Assembly: GCF_004214935.1 (NCBI RefSeq)
Contig: NZ_SFCC01000004.1
Coordinates: forward strand, 248,001-312,000
DNA: 64,000 bases
Source: Amycolatopsis suaedae
GTDB lineage: Bacteria; Actinomycetota; Actinomycetes; Mycobacteriales; Pseudonocardiaceae
Direction: 5' to 3'
Position 1 is the stretch's first letter. Each line of letters opens with the position of its first letter. The notes beneath the pieces are model-generated. The model was not told the origin of the DNA. It was given only the letters and a program-made list of their open reading frames with translations, and did not search any database. The translations under genes were made by a program, and so were the position numbers. Of this stretch, positions 39,922 through 48,256 are shown piece by piece.

Positions 39922-40326
39922 CTAGTTCCAATCCAGCCCGCCGCGGCGCCACACGTAGGCGTACGCGAAGCCGACGGTGGCGATGAACAGGACGATCTCC
40001 ACCACGCCGAACAGGCCGAGGGCGTTCGCCGACACCGCGAACGGGTAGAGGAACACCATCTCGATGTCGAACAGGATGAACAGCATCGCCGTGACGTAGT
40101 AGGCCACCGGCATGCGGCCGGCGCCGACGATCGGCTGCGGGGAGGGCTCGATCCCGCACTCGTACGCCGACAGCTTCGCCTTGTTGTACCGGCTCGGCCC
40201 GACCAGTGGGCCGAGCAGCACCGAGAACACCGCGAACGCGATGGCCAGCACGAACAGGATGACCAGAGGGAGGTACATGTCCAGGGTGGGGCCGGAGACC
40301 TCCGGGCCCTGGGCCAACATCAGCAC
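39922..40326 (-). CDS. nuoA: NADH-quinone oxidoreductase subunit A
   Basis: The first gene of the operon, 134 residues with three helices. The conserved cytoplasmic loop with a key cysteine is present (KLSAYECGIEP), followed by YYVTAMLFILFDIEMVFLYPFAV containing the buried Asp/Glu pair. GTG 40326 with GGAAGG upstream is preferred; ATG 40320 is two codons in. Everything needed to control the operon should lie in the 570 bp upstream, which holds two Rex-type operators. Confidence 0.95.
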   Translation of the reverse strand: MLMLAQGPEVSGPTLDMYLPLVILFVLAIAFAVFSVLLGPLVGPSRYNKAKLSAYECGIEPSPQPIVGAGRMPVAYYVTAMLFILFDIEMVFLYPFAVSANALGLFGVVEIVLFIATVGFAYAYVWRRGGLDWN

Positions 40327-40425
40327 GGGTTTGCCTTCCCTTCCGCGCCGCTGCGAGTCGAACGTTGTTCCGCCGGGTTTGTTGCTTCGGGCGAACCCTA
40401 AGCGACTCGGATCACACCGCCGAGT

Positions 40426-40441
40426 GTTAGGGCAGCCTTAC
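40426..40441. promoter_or_regulatory. Iron-box-like motif, nuo promoter-proximal copy
   Basis: The 16-mer GTTAGGGCAGCCTTAC lies about 100 bp upstream of nuoA. Its reverse strand (19 bp at 40427-40445) matches the DtxR/IdeR consensus TTAGGTTAGGCTCACCTAA at 13 of 19 positions by hand. A near-identical copy in reverse orientation lies at 40563-40578. Binding by an iron regulator is inference. Confidence 0.4.
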
Positions 40442-40458
40442 CGCCAGTGGTCACCCGC

Positions 40459-40476
40459 TTGTGAAAACATTCACAA
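40459..40476. promoter_or_regulatory. Rex-type operator 1 upstream of nuoA
   Basis: A perfect palindrome TTGTGAA-AACA-TTCACAA, identical in both arms to the known Rex operator pattern (TTGTGAA-N4-TTCACAA). Rex is the NADH/NAD+-sensing repressor; in Streptomyces it controls the nuo and cydABCD operons. The site begins about 130 bp upstream of the nuoA start. Confidence 0.82.
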
Positions 40477-40490
40477 GGGTGCCGTCGACG

Positions 40491-40508
40491 TTGTGAAGCC
40501 GTTCACAA
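40491..40508. promoter_or_regulatory. Rex-type operator 2 upstream of nuoA
   Basis: A second perfect palindrome, TTGTGAA-GCCG-TTCACAA. Its centre is 32 bp (three helical turns) from that of operator 1, so two Rex dimers could bind on the same face of the DNA. Arms are the same as in site 1 while the spacer differs, which argues for selection on the arms. Confidence 0.82.
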
Positions 40509-40562
40509 ACCATGGGGGGAGTGTAGGACGCGAGTCACACACTTGTCTGCATGGCCCGTGGT

Positions 40563-40578
40563 ATAAGGGTGCCCTAAC
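40563..40578. promoter_or_regulatory. Iron-box-like motif, nuo promoter-distal copy
   Basis: On the minus strand this reads GTTAGGGCACCCTTAT, 14 of 16 identical to the motif at 40426-40441 but inverted. The two copies bracket the Rex-type pair. Similarity to the iron-box consensus is weaker here (about 10 of 19). Confidence 0.3.
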
Positions 40579-40650
40579 TTCTGGCCGCCGAGCTGGCGAT
40601 GTCCGGTTCGTAAGCGCAGGTCTGACGGGGTGGGCGACTTTCACGGGTCC

Positions 40651-40685
40651 GGTGACAAAGTCTGTCCGTTGTGAGCGTTGTCACC
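40651..40685. repeat. Inverted repeat upstream of nuoA
   Basis: Perfect 8-bp arms, GGTGACAA at 40651-40658 and TTGTCACC at 40678-40685, are separated by 19 bp. It lies next to the structured repeat copy B. No binding protein can be named. Confidence 0.4.
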
Positions 40686-40810
40686 GTGTCTTCTGCCCTT
40701 GCTTCGCTGCGGGCGCGGTCAGGCCCTTCAGTCGGCGTCTTCCCTCCTCGCCGTCGCTCGCGGAGCGAGCTTTGGGCTCGTCAGTCCAGACGCCGACGGC
40801 CCGACCGGGT
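40686..40810 (-). repeat. Structured dispersed repeat, copy B (intergenic)
   Basis: Reverse-complement match of the element inside the MFS gene near 0.7 kb. The outer stem is the same 10 bp (40731-40740 with 40788-40797). The inner hairpin is GCTCGC-GGA-GCGAGC on the plus strand (56-61 and 65-70 of the 40700 block), where the other copy has GGCCGC/GCGGCC. Read on the minus strand the element is co-directional with menJ and nuoA, just as copy A is co-directional with its host gene. An ORF through it (VGVWTDEPKARSASDGEEG) is not a gene. Confidence 0.8.
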
Positions 40811-40833
40811 GCCGTCCCCGACTCTGGCGCGAA

Positions 40834-40888
40834 GCACATGAAGGCCACCTTCACCACGTGAGACGTAATGAAGGTGGCCTTCACGTGC
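40834..40888. repeat. Paired palindromic repeat, cluster 1, after menJ
   Basis: Two 15-bp palindromes, TGAAGGCCACCTTCA (40839-40853) and TGAAGGTGGCCTTCA (40869-40883), lie head to head around a linker containing CACGTGAGACGTAA. Together they form a 20-bp stem with one mismatch. It ends 12 bp before the menJ stop, so it could act as the menJ operon terminator. The same unit recurs near 53.7, 54.1, 63.4 and 63.8 kb. Confidence 0.8.
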
Positions 40889-40899
40889 TTTGGGCGGAA

Positions 40900-42183
40900 C
40901 TAGCGCGGCGAGGGGGTGGCGCGGGCGGCCGCGGCGATGAGGCGGTCGACCAGGTCGCCGCCCTTCGCGTCGTAGCAGCCGGACAGGCCCTTGTAGACCA
41001 GCGGCAGGATGCGGTTGATCCGCAGCCCGTACTTCGTCGCCGCCCGCATGACCGCGGGCTTCCCGATCAGCTTGGCGAACACGTTGCCCAGCCGGTAGTA
41101 GCCGCCCATCAGGTCGGCGACGGCCAGCGGGTAGCCGTGCAGTGCCTTCTCCCGCGACGGTCCCTCCGGCCGGGCCAGCGCCTGCACGACGAACTCGGCC
41201 GCCAGCTGCGCGGACTCCATCGCCGCCGAGATGCCCTCGCCGTTGAACGGGCTGACCATGCCACCCGCGTCGCCGAGCAGCAGCAGGCCGTCGCGGTAGT
41301 GCGGGGTGCGGTTGAACCCCATCGGCAACCCGGCGCCGCCGACCTTGCCGACCGCGTTCTCCTCGCGGTAGCCCCACTCCTCCGGCGTGCCGTCCAGCCA
41401 CTGCCGCAGCAGCGCGCGGTAGTCGGTGCTGCGGAACGCCTTCGACGTCGACAGCATGCCCAGGCCGACGTTCACCGTCCCGTCGCCGAGCGGGAACGCC
41501 CAGCCGTAGCCGGGCAGCAGCTTCGGCCGCCGCGGGTCGCTGCGGTCCCACAGCTCCAGGTGGCCCTCGATGAACGGGTCGTCGTGACGCGGGCTGCGGT
41601 AGTAGCGGCGCACGGCGACGCCCATCGGCCGCTTCTCGTGCTTGTCGATGCCCACCGACAGGGCCAGCCGCGCGGACACGCCGTCGCAGGCCAGCACCAG
41701 CGGCGCGCGGTAGCTGACCGGGCGCTTGTCCTCGCCGGTCTTGGCGTTGACGCCGATCACCCTGCCGGTGCGCTCGTCGGTGATCGCCCCGGTGACGGTG
41801 GTGCGCTCCAGCAGCCTGGCCCCGGCCTTCACGGCGGTCTTGGCCAGCAGGTCGTCGAAGTCCTGGCGGGTACGGGCCACGCCGAACGGCGGATAGCTGG
41901 ACAGCTCGGGCCAGTCCAGTTCGAGGGTCAGCTCCCCGGTGAGGATCCGCAGGCCACGGCTGTGCACCCAGCCGGCCTCGGGGCTGACGTCGATCCCCAG
42001 GTCGATCAGCTGTTTCACCCCGCGCGGCGTGAGGCCGTCGCCGCAGACCTTCTCGCGCGGGAACACGGTCTTCTCCAGCAGCAGCACGTCGACCCCGGCA
42101 CGGGCGAGGTAGGTCGCCACCGTCGAGCCGGCCGGTCCCGCACCGACGACGATGACCTCGGCGTCCTGGCTGGAAGTAGTCAT
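40900..42183 (-). CDS. menJ: Menaquinone reductase / geranylgeranyl reductase family flavoprotein
   Basis: A FAD-dependent reductase of 427 residues. In mycobacteria MenJ saturates one isoprene unit of menaquinone. The dinucleotide fold is [28 protein letters not shown], followed by [16 protein letters not shown] and the FAD/ring motif [25 protein letters not shown]. Both menG, 4 bp upstream in the same operon, and mgtA nearby match the M. tuberculosis menJ neighbourhood. A generic geranylgeranyl reductase acting on lipids is the alternative. Confidence 0.85.
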   Translation of the reverse strand: MTTSSQDAEVIVVGAGPAGSTVATYLARAGVDVLLLEKTVFPREKVCGDGLTPRGVKQLIDLGIDVSPEAGWVHSRGLRILTGELTLELDWPELSSYPPFGVARTRQDFDDLLAKTAVKAGARLLERTTVTGAITDERTGRVIGVNAKTGEDKRPVSYRAPLVLACDGVSARLALSVGIDKHEKRPMGVAVRRYYRSPRHDDPFIEGHLELWDRSDPRRPKLLPGYGWAFPLGDGTVNVGLGMLSTSKAFRSTDYRALLRQWLDGTPEEWGYREENAVGKVGGAGLPMGFNRTPHYRDGLLLLGDAGGMVSPFNGEGISAAMESAQLAAEFVVQALARPEGPSREKALHGYPLAVADLMGGYYRLGNVFAKLIGKPAVMRAATKYGLRINRILPLVYKGLSGCYDAKGGDLVDRLIAAAARATPSPR

Positions 42184-42884
42184 GCGTCCGAGTCTACGGA
42201 GGGCTTACGGGCCCGGTGGATGGCGACGACCCCGAATGTGAGGTTCAACCACTCCACGTTCTCCCAGCCGGCCGACGCGATGATCTCCCCCAGTTCCCGC
42301 TGCGCGGGCCAGGTCAGCATCGACTCGGCCAGGTAGCTGTAGGCCTCCGGATTCGACGACGAACGCCTCCCCGCCCAGGTCAGCAGCCGCAGGATGATCT
42401 TGCGGTAGACGAACCGGATCGGCGGGAACGTGGGCGTCGACACCTCGCAGATCACCAGCCGGCCACCCGGCCGCACCACCCTGGCGATCTCCACCAGCGC
42501 GGCCTTGGTGTCGACGAAGTTGCGCAGGCCGAGCGAGATCGTCGCCGCGTCGAAGCTGTCGTCGGCGAACGGCAGGTTCAGCGCGTCCGCGGCCACCATC
42601 GGCACGTTGCGGTGCTTACCGGCACGCAGCATGCCGAGCGAGAAGTCCGCGGCGAGGCACCAGGCGCCACCCCTGGCGTACTCCTTGGTGGACACGCCGG
42701 TGCCGGCCGCGAGGTCGAGCACCTTCTCCCCGCGCCGCGCGTCCAGCACTCTGCCGGTGGTGATCCGCCAGCGCCGGTCGAACCCGAAGGTCATCACCGA
42801 GTTCGCGCGGTCGTACCCCGAGGCGACGCCGTCGAACATGGCGGCGACCTCGTGCGGATCCTTGTCCAAACTCGCTCGCGACAT
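42180..42884 (-). CDS. menG: Demethylmenaquinone methyltransferase
   Basis: A SAM-dependent methyltransferase of 234 residues (UbiE/MenG) that adds the ring methyl group in the last core step of menaquinone synthesis. Motifs are [25 protein letters not shown] at the N-terminus, [19 protein letters not shown] (SAM site), [22 protein letters not shown] and [12 protein letters not shown]. Start ATG 42884. It is translationally coupled to menJ through an ATGA overlap. Confidence 0.93.
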   Translation of the reverse strand: MSRASLDKDPHEVAAMFDGVASGYDRANSVMTFGFDRRWRITTGRVLDARRGEKVLDLAAGTGVSTKEYARGGAWCLAADFSLGMLRAGKHRNVPMVAADALNLPFADDSFDAATISLGLRNFVDTKAALVEIARVVRPGGRLVICEVSTPTFPPIRFVYRKIILRLLTWAGRRSSSNPEAYSYLAESMLTWPAQRELGEIIASAGWENVEWLNLTFGVVAIHRARKPSVDSDA

Positions 42885-42921
42885 GAAGTCACATTACGTC
42901 GGGCGGGCTGAGAGTGACTGC

Positions 42922-44028
42922 TCAGCCCGCCAGGACGTGCAGCATCGCGGCGACCGACTCGGGCCAGGCGAACTCCTCCGCCCTGGCCCGCGCGGCCGCG
43001 CGGCGGGCGGGTTCCGGGCTGTCCAGCAGGCCGGTCACGGCCCCGGCGAACGCGGGTGCCGTGTCCGCGACGGCCGCGCCACAGGCGGGCCGGACGATCT
43101 CGGCCAGCGCCGAGGACGCCGACACGACGACCGGCGTGCCCGACGCCAGCGACTCCAGCGCGGCGAGCCCGAACGTCTCGTGTGGACCGGGTGCGAGCGA
43201 CACGTCGGCACTGGCCAGCAGCCGGGCGACCGCGACGCGGTCGGAGACGAAGCCGAGGAAGGTGACCGGCAGGCCGCGGGCCCGGCGTTCCAGTGCCCGC
43301 CTGCGGGGACCGTCGCCCGCGATCACCAGCCGGGCGTCCACACCGGACTCCGCCAGCTCGGCGACGGTGTCCACGCTGCGTTCCACGTGTTTCTCCGGTG
43401 ACAGGCGTCCACAGTGGACCAGCAGGGCGTCGGCACCGGCGGCCAGCTCCTGCCGCGTGTCCGCGTCACGCAGGGCCGGGGTGAACTCGCCCAGGTCGAC
43501 CCCGAGCGGCACGCGCCGGACGTTGGGTGCGCCGATGCGGTCGAACTCGGCGCCCGCGAACCCCGTCGTGCAGACGACCGTGTCGTAGCTGGCGGCCATC
43601 CGCCGGTTGGCGGCGTCGGCGACGCGGCGCGCCAGCGGCCCGGGCAGCAGGAACTGTTCCAGCAGCCGGTCCAGCCGCTCGTGCGAGATGACCACGCTGG
43701 GGATGCCGTTGCGCCGGGCCCAGGAACCCATCCCGCGCAGGGTGAGCCGGTCGGAGACCTCCAGCCGGTCCGGCGCCAGCCTGCGCAGCAGGAACCGCAC
43801 GCGGTGCGGGTCGACCGCGCGGTAACCGCCGGTGCCGGGGATCTCCGGGGCAGGCAGGCTGATTCGCCGCACGCCGGTGGGCAGTTCTTCCTCCGCGTGG
43901 CGTCGCCCGGGGACGACGAGCGTGACCCGGTGCCCGCACGCGACGTACCCGGCGCCGAGGTGGTTCAGCGCCGTGCGCAGGCCGCCGGAGCGGGGGCCGT
44001 AGAAGTTGGCGAGCTGGACGATGTGCAC
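42922..44028 (-). CDS. GT4-family glycosyltransferase
   Basis: A GT-B fold glycosyltransferase of 368 residues. N-terminal half: IVQLANFYGPRSGGLRTALNHLG; C-terminal half: LLVHCGRLSPEKHVERSV, LVIAGDGPRRRALER and the nucleotide-sugar motif PHETFGLAALESLASGTPVVVSASSALAEIV. It follows mgtA with a 1-bp gap and probably acts in the same cell-envelope lipid pathway (mannosylated lipids). No signal peptide. Donor likely GDP-mannose by analogy with its neighbour; acceptor unknown. Confidence 0.82.
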   Translation of the reverse strand: MHIVQLANFYGPRSGGLRTALNHLGAGYVACGHRVTLVVPGRRHAEEELPTGVRRISLPAPEIPGTGGYRAVDPHRVRFLLRRLAPDRLEVSDRLTLRGMGSWARRNGIPSVVISHERLDRLLEQFLLPGPLARRVADAANRRMAASYDTVVCTTGFAGAEFDRIGAPNVRRVPLGVDLGEFTPALRDADTRQELAAGADALLVHCGRLSPEKHVERSVDTVAELAESGVDARLVIAGDGPRRRALERRARGLPVTFLGFVSDRVAVARLLASADVSLAPGPHETFGLAALESLASGTPVVVSASSALAEIVRPACGAAVADTAPAFAGAVTGLLDSPEPARRAAARARAEEFAWPESVAAMLHVLAG

Positions 44029-44029
44029 C

Positions 44030-45148
44030 TCAAGCTGCCTCGACCGCCCTGCCGGTCACCGACTCGTAGTGCCCGACCAGCTCGGCACACACCGCGGGCC
44101 AGGTCCGGCCGAGCACGACCGACCGTGCCGTGCCGCCCAGCCGTGCCCGCAGGTCCGGATTCCGCAGCTGCTCGATCCGCTCGACCAGCTCGGCGGCGAA
44201 CCCGCCGCGGTCGGCGGGCAACAGGTAGCCGGTACGGCCCTGCAGCACCAGGTCCTTCGGCCCGCCCGCGGCGGGCGCCAGTACCGGCAGGCCGGACGCC
44301 ATCGCCTCCTGGACGGCCTGGCAGAACGTCTCGTGTGGTCCGGTGTGGACGAAGACGTCGAGGCTGGCGTAGGCGGTGGCCAGCTCGTCGCCGTAGCGGG
44401 CGCCGAGGAACTCCGCGCCGGGCAGGCGTTCCCGCAGGGCGGGCAGGTCGGGGCCGTCGCCGACGACCACCAGCTTCACCCCGGGCAGCCCGGCCAGCGG
44501 CGCGAGCCGGTCGACCTCCTTCTCCGGGGCGAGCCTGCCGACGAAGCCGACCAGCAGCTCCCCGCCGGGGGCCAGCCGGGCCCGCAGGCCGGGGTCGGCG
44601 TGCCGGGGGTCGAACCGTTCGACGTCCACTCCCCTGCCCCAGCGGTGCACCCGCGGGACGCCGTGTCCGCGCAGTTCCCGCACCGAGTCGGTGGACGGCG
44701 CCAGCGTGCGGTCGGCCCGCGAGTGCAGCCTGCGCACCCAGCGCCAGGCGGCGCGGGCGCCGAGGCCGAGGCCGTATGCGGCGGCGAAGCCTGCCACGTC
44801 GGTCTGGTACACGGCGATGCACGGCACACGCAGCCGCCGGGCGGCGGCCAGGCCGCGGGCGCCGACGACGAACGGCGAGGCCAGGTGCACGACGTCGGGC
44901 CGGAATCCGGCCAGCGCCGTCAGCACGGTACGGGTGGGCACACCGATCGGCAGCGAGCTGACCAGCGGCAGTTCCACCGCCGGAATGCGCACGACGGGCG
45001 CGCCGCGGTAGTTGTCGGGGCCGGCTCCGGGGGCGACCACCAGCACGTCGTGGGCACGGTCACGCAGGTGCTCGATGACCCGCAGGACGGAGTTGGTGAC
45101 CCCGTTGACCTGCGGGAGAAAGCTCTCGGTGACGATGGCGATGCGCAC
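44030..45148 (-). CDS. mgtA: GDP-mannose-dependent alpha-mannosyltransferase MgtA
   Basis: A GT4 enzyme of 372 residues that resembles M. tuberculosis MgtA (Rv0557) along its length: [31 protein letters not shown] start, [63 protein letters not shown] and [31 protein letters not shown]. MgtA adds mannose to a glucuronic-acid diacylglycerol anchor during lipomannan-like synthesis. I chose GTG 45148 at the start of the fold. The menG-menJ-mgtA grouping matches mycobacteria. Confidence 0.88.
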   Translation of the reverse strand: MRIAIVTESFLPQVNGVTNSVLRVIEHLRDRAHDVLVVAPGAGPDNYRGAPVVRIPAVELPLVSSLPIGVPTRTVLTALAGFRPDVVHLASPFVVGARGLAAARRLRVPCIAVYQTDVAGFAAAYGLGLGARAAWRWVRRLHSRADRTLAPSTDSVRELRGHGVPRVHRWGRGVDVERFDPRHADPGLRARLAPGGELLVGFVGRLAPEKEVDRLAPLAGLPGVKLVVVGDGPDLPALRERLPGAEFLGARYGDELATAYASLDVFVHTGPHETFCQAVQEAMASGLPVLAPAAGGPKDLVLQGRTGYLLPADRGGFAAELVERIEQLRNPDLRARLGGTARSVVLGRTWPAVCAELVGHYESVTGRAVEAA

Positions 45149-45269
45149 GATCCCACTGTCGCACCGATGCGTGAACGGACCGTCAACTCCACCGGAACGC
45201 CAGTGTCTTCCGCCACTGGACACCTCAGCGTCGCGTTCCGGTCACCGAGGAGGCCCACTCTAAGACGGC

Positions 45270-46100
45270 GTGACCCTCTTGTCCTCCCGTCCGTCCCGTC
45301 CTGTCGAGCCCGGGCTGCTGTCCAGGGCGCTCGAGGTCGCGGGCCGACTGGCCAACGACGCGACCGACGTGATCACCGCCACGGCCGGGCGTGGCGCGCG
45401 CCCGGACACCAAGGACTCGCCGTTCGACTGGGTCACCGACACCGACCGCACGCTCGAACGGCACACCCGCAGGGTGCTGACCGCGGAGTTTCCCGGGATC
45501 CCCGTGGTCGGTGAGGAGTTCGGCGCGGACGTCGGCGCCGAGATGGCCGAGTACCGCTGGGTGGTCGACCCGGTGGACGGCACGGCCAACTACGTCGCCG
45601 GGATGCCCTGGTGTGCCTACAGCCTGGCGCTGGTCGACGCCTCGGGGCCGGTGGTCGGCGTGGTCGCCGACCCGTACCGGGCGCAGATCTACGCGGCCGC
45701 CCGCGGCCGGGGCGCACGGGCCAACGGGGCGCCGCTGCGGCTGTCGGACCGCGCCGTGACCGCGGGGTCGATCGTGTGCACCGAGCTGTCCCGGCGCGGC
45801 CCCTGGCCGGGAATGGGCGAGTTCATCGAACGGGCCGCGACGGCACACGCCGGAGTTCGCGTGCTGGGGTCGGCCGCGCTGTCGATCGCGCAGGTCGCGC
45901 TGGGGCACGCGGTGGCGGCGGTGCTGCACCGCTACCACGAGTGGGACGTCGCCGGTGCCGTGGCGATGGCCATCGAGGCGGGTGCCGTGGTGCTGGACCG
46001 CCGCGGCGAGGACGCCGCGCTGCCGGTGGACGGCCTGCTGGTCGCCGCACCGGGCGTCGCCGAGGACGTTCTGGCCTGGTGGCAGTCCGCGGACGCCTAG
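45270..46100 (+). CDS. Inositol monophosphatase family protein
   Basis: A magnesium-dependent phosphatase of 276 residues. The family motifs are intact: VVGEEFGA (metal-binding Glu), WVVDPVDGTANYVAGMPWCAYSLAL (the DPxDGT motif) and YHEWDVAGAVAMAIEAGAVV near the C-terminus. Substrate may be inositol phosphate, histidinol phosphate or a related sugar phosphate; the sequence cannot decide. It diverges from mgtA across a 121-bp gap, and inositol phosphate metabolism would suit a mannolipid locus. Confidence 0.88.
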   Translation: MTLLSSRPSRPVEPGLLSRALEVAGRLANDATDVITATAGRGARPDTKDSPFDWVTDTDRTLERHTRRVLTAEFPGIPVVGEEFGADVGAEMAEYRWVVDPVDGTANYVAGMPWCAYSLALVDASGPVVGVVADPYRAQIYAAARGRGARANGAPLRLSDRAVTAGSIVCTELSRRGPWPGMGEFIERAATAHAGVRVLGSAALSIAQVALGHAVAAVLHRYHEWDVAGAVAMAIEAGAVVLDRRGEDAALPVDGLLVAAPGVAEDVLAWWQSADA

Positions 46101-46540
46101 ACCTTGGCGGCGCGCCTGCGGCGCAGGTACCACCAAAGCGCCGGGCCGGCGACGAGCCAGGTGATCAGGGCAGTACTGCCGACGGGCAGCAGCGTCACCA
46201 GCACCGACCGGCCGGCGACCCGGACCAGCTCCGGGTCGGTCACGTCGTACTCGACCCGCACCAGCTGCCCCGCCTCCAGCCCGGCCGGGTAGAGCACGCC
46301 GAGCGACGGGATGTGCGCGATGCCGTCGGGCGTCGAGTACCGCACGATCGTGCGGTCGAACGAGACCGACACCACCTCGGCGTCGGCCGTGCCCAGGTTG
46401 CCGGTGATGGCGTTGTCGTTACGGATCGCGGCGAACACCAGCGAGCCGCAGAGCAGCGTGATCACACACGCGACGCCGATCAGCACCCGCACGCCGATCG
46501 TCAGTACCCGCTCCCTGCGCCCCACCACGGGCCCGAGCAT
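46097..46540 (-). CDS. DUF3592-like two-helix membrane protein
   Basis: A 147-residue protein with helices at about 12-36 (VLTIGVRVLIGVACVITLLCGSLVFAA) and about 112-132 (SVLVTLLPVGSTALITWLVAG), enclosing a small extracytoplasmic beta domain (AEVVSVSFDRTIVRYSTPDG, VRVEYDVTDPELVRV). This is the DUF3592 arrangement. The M. tuberculosis gene between menD and mgtA (Rv0556) encodes a comparable protein. I chose ATG 46540; upstream in-frame sequence is terminator. The stop overlaps the convergent phosphatase gene by 4 bp. Function unknown. Confidence 0.7.
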   Translation of the reverse strand: MLGPVVGRRERVLTIGVRVLIGVACVITLLCGSLVFAAIRNDNAITGNLGTADAEVVSVSFDRTIVRYSTPDGIAHIPSLGVLYPAGLEAGQLVRVEYDVTDPELVRVAGRSVLVTLLPVGSTALITWLVAGPALWWYLRRRRAAKV

Positions 46541-46544
46541 AAGC

Positions 46545-46592
46545 GAAGGCCGCCTTCGCCCCGCCGGGACGGGACGAAGACGGCCTCCGGAC
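46545..46592 (-). terminator. Terminator after the first M1 peptidase
   Basis: A long stem-loop. Arms GGCCGTCTTCGTCCCG and CGGGGCGAAGGCGGCC pair on the minus strand through G-U wobbles at the positions that would be mismatched on the plus strand. This fits termination of the minus-strand peptidase gene that ends at 46598. Confidence 0.65.
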
Positions 46593-46597
46593 AACCC

Positions 46598-48139
46598 TCA
46601 GTGACCGTGCGAGTGGCCGTGGCCGTGCTCGGCGAACTGCTCGTGGGTCCGCTTGATCTTCTGGAACGACTTCGGCTCCGCCTGCTTGCCCGCGTGGGTC
46701 ATCGCCACGGCGACCGGCGCCGCGCCGTTCGGGCTCGCCGCCGGCTTGCCCTTGCTGTAGATCCACACGTTGAACAGCTCGTCGAGCTGCTTGCCGGAGA
46801 TCTTCTCGGCCAGCGCGATGAACTCGGGGATGGTGGCGTGGGTGCCCTTCTTCTCCACCTGCCAGGTCTTCAGGATGGTGAAGAAGTCCTCGTCACCGAC
46901 GGCCTTGCGCAACGCGTGCACCGCCAGCGCGCCGCGGTCGTAGACGGCCGCGTCGAACTGCTTGTCCGCACCGGGGTCGGCCACCACGGTCTGCCAGATC
47001 GGGTGATCGGCCGGGTAGCTGTCGTACATGTACTGCGCCAGCTCGTCGGCCGTGCCCTCGCCGATGTTCTCCGACCACAGGAACTCGGCGTAGCTGGCGA
47101 AGCCCTCGTTCAGCCAGATGTCGCTCCACTTGCCCAGCGACACCGAGTCGCCGAACCACTGGTGCGCCACCTCGTGCGAGACCACCGAGGTGTTCGAGCC
47201 CCAGCGCCAGAAGCTGTTGCCGTACACCGACCGCGTCTGGTTCTCCAGCGCGAAGCCCAGTCCGTTGGAGGCGACGCCACCCTGCGCCTCGAACGGGTAC
47301 GGCCCGAACTGGGTCGCCAGGAACTCGGTGACCTCGGGCGTCCGCTCGATGCTGGCCTTGGCGGCGGGCAGCAGCTCGCCCAGCGCCGGGTCGTAGGCCG
47401 AGAGGAACGGCTGCCCGCTCGGCGTGGTCGACTCCAGCACCTCGAACTTGCCGACGGCGATGAACGCCAGGTACGTCGTCTGCGGCTGGGTGCTGCGCCA
47501 GTTCCACCTGGTCCAGCCCGGCCGCTGCTGGGTCTTGCGGATCAGCCTGCCGTTGGAGATCGCCGACGAGCCGTTGGGCACCTCCACCGACACGTCGTAG
47601 GTCGCCTTGTCGGTCGGGTGGTCGTTGGCGGGGAACCACCACTCCGACGCCGCGGGCTCGTCGACCGCGAGGCCGCCGTCCGGGGTGCGCTTCCACGCGG
47701 TGAAGCCGTCGATCTTCACCGTCGACGGGGTGTCCGCGTAGCTGACGACGATGGTCAGCGGGGTGTTGCGGGCGATCGGCTTGGCCGGCCGCACCACCAG
47801 CTCGCTCGGGTCCTTCGGGTCGTTGGAGAACTGGGCGAGCGAATTGTTGACCCGCACAGAACTAACCTTCAACCCGAAATCCAGGTTGAAAGTTGACAAA
47901 TCCTGCTTCGCGGTCGCCAGAATTGTGGTCTGACCGGACAGTTTGTCCGTCGTGGGCTGGTAGGTGAGCCGGATGTCGTAGTGCGCGACGTCGTATCCGC
48001 CGTTGCCCGCACCCGGGTAGTACGGGTCGCCGACACCGGGCGCACCAGGTGATGGGGCCGCGCTTGCCGAGGTGGCGAGCATGATCGTCGCTAGGCCGGT
48101 TGCCGCGGCGCCGATTCCGGCGCGCGTTCGAAGCCGCAT
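46598..48139 (-). CDS. Secreted M1-family metallopeptidase, copy 1
   Basis: A zinc aminopeptidase of 513 residues. A signal peptide ends near residue 28 (ATIMLATSASA-AP). The gluzincin site is SHEVAHQWFGDS at about 320 with the downstream glutamate in WLNEGFASYAEFLWSE. The N-terminal beta domain begins YDVAHYDIRLTYQPTTDKL. The C-terminus is a histidine-rich tail, EHGHGHSHGH, which may bind zinc or nickel. It is a tandem duplicate of the next gene. GGGAGGG lies before the ATG. Probable role: extracellular peptide digestion. Confidence 0.9.
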   Translation of the reverse strand: MRLRTRAGIGAAATGLATIMLATSASAAPSPGAPGVGDPYYPGAGNGGYDVAHYDIRLTYQPTTDKLSGQTTILATAKQDLSTFNLDFGLKVSSVRVNNSLAQFSNDPKDPSELVVRPAKPIARNTPLTIVVSYADTPSTVKIDGFTAWKRTPDGGLAVDEPAASEWWFPANDHPTDKATYDVSVEVPNGSSAISNGRLIRKTQQRPGWTRWNWRSTQPQTTYLAFIAVGKFEVLESTTPSGQPFLSAYDPALGELLPAAKASIERTPEVTEFLATQFGPYPFEAQGGVASNGLGFALENQTRSVYGNSFWRWGSNTSVVSHEVAHQWFGDSVSLGKWSDIWLNEGFASYAEFLWSENIGEGTADELAQYMYDSYPADHPIWQTVVADPGADKQFDAAVYDRGALAVHALRKAVGDEDFFTILKTWQVEKKGTHATIPEFIALAEKISGKQLDELFNVWIYSKGKPAASPNGAAPVAVAMTHAGKQAEPKSFQKIKRTHEQFAEHGHGHSHGH

Positions 48140-48163
48140 GGATACCCTCCCGAGTCGAGGCGA

Positions 48164-48252
48164 AACGCCGTCGCAACCTATCCGGGAAATGGCCGGGGAG
48201 AAACAGCCGAAAGAAGGTTTCCTATCCCGTGAAAACCGGTTGCGACGGCGTT
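48164..48252. repeat. Element with 15-bp perfect inverted ends between the two M1 genes
   Basis: AACGCCGTCGCAACC at 48164-48178 and GGTTGCGACGGCGTT at 48238-48252 are perfect inverted repeats of 15 bp enclosing 59 bp. The element fills most of the 117-bp spacer between tandem peptidase genes and stops 4 bp from the second one's stop codon. It may be a miniature mobile element remnant or a long-loop terminator. Confidence 0.6.
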
Positions 48253-48256
48253 GTGC

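Noticed and set aside
40681-40884. 67-residue ORF over the gap upstream of nuoA
   Set aside because: It translates the palindromic repeats and the structured element, lacks a ribosome-binding site and shares sequence with other repeat-derived ORFs.
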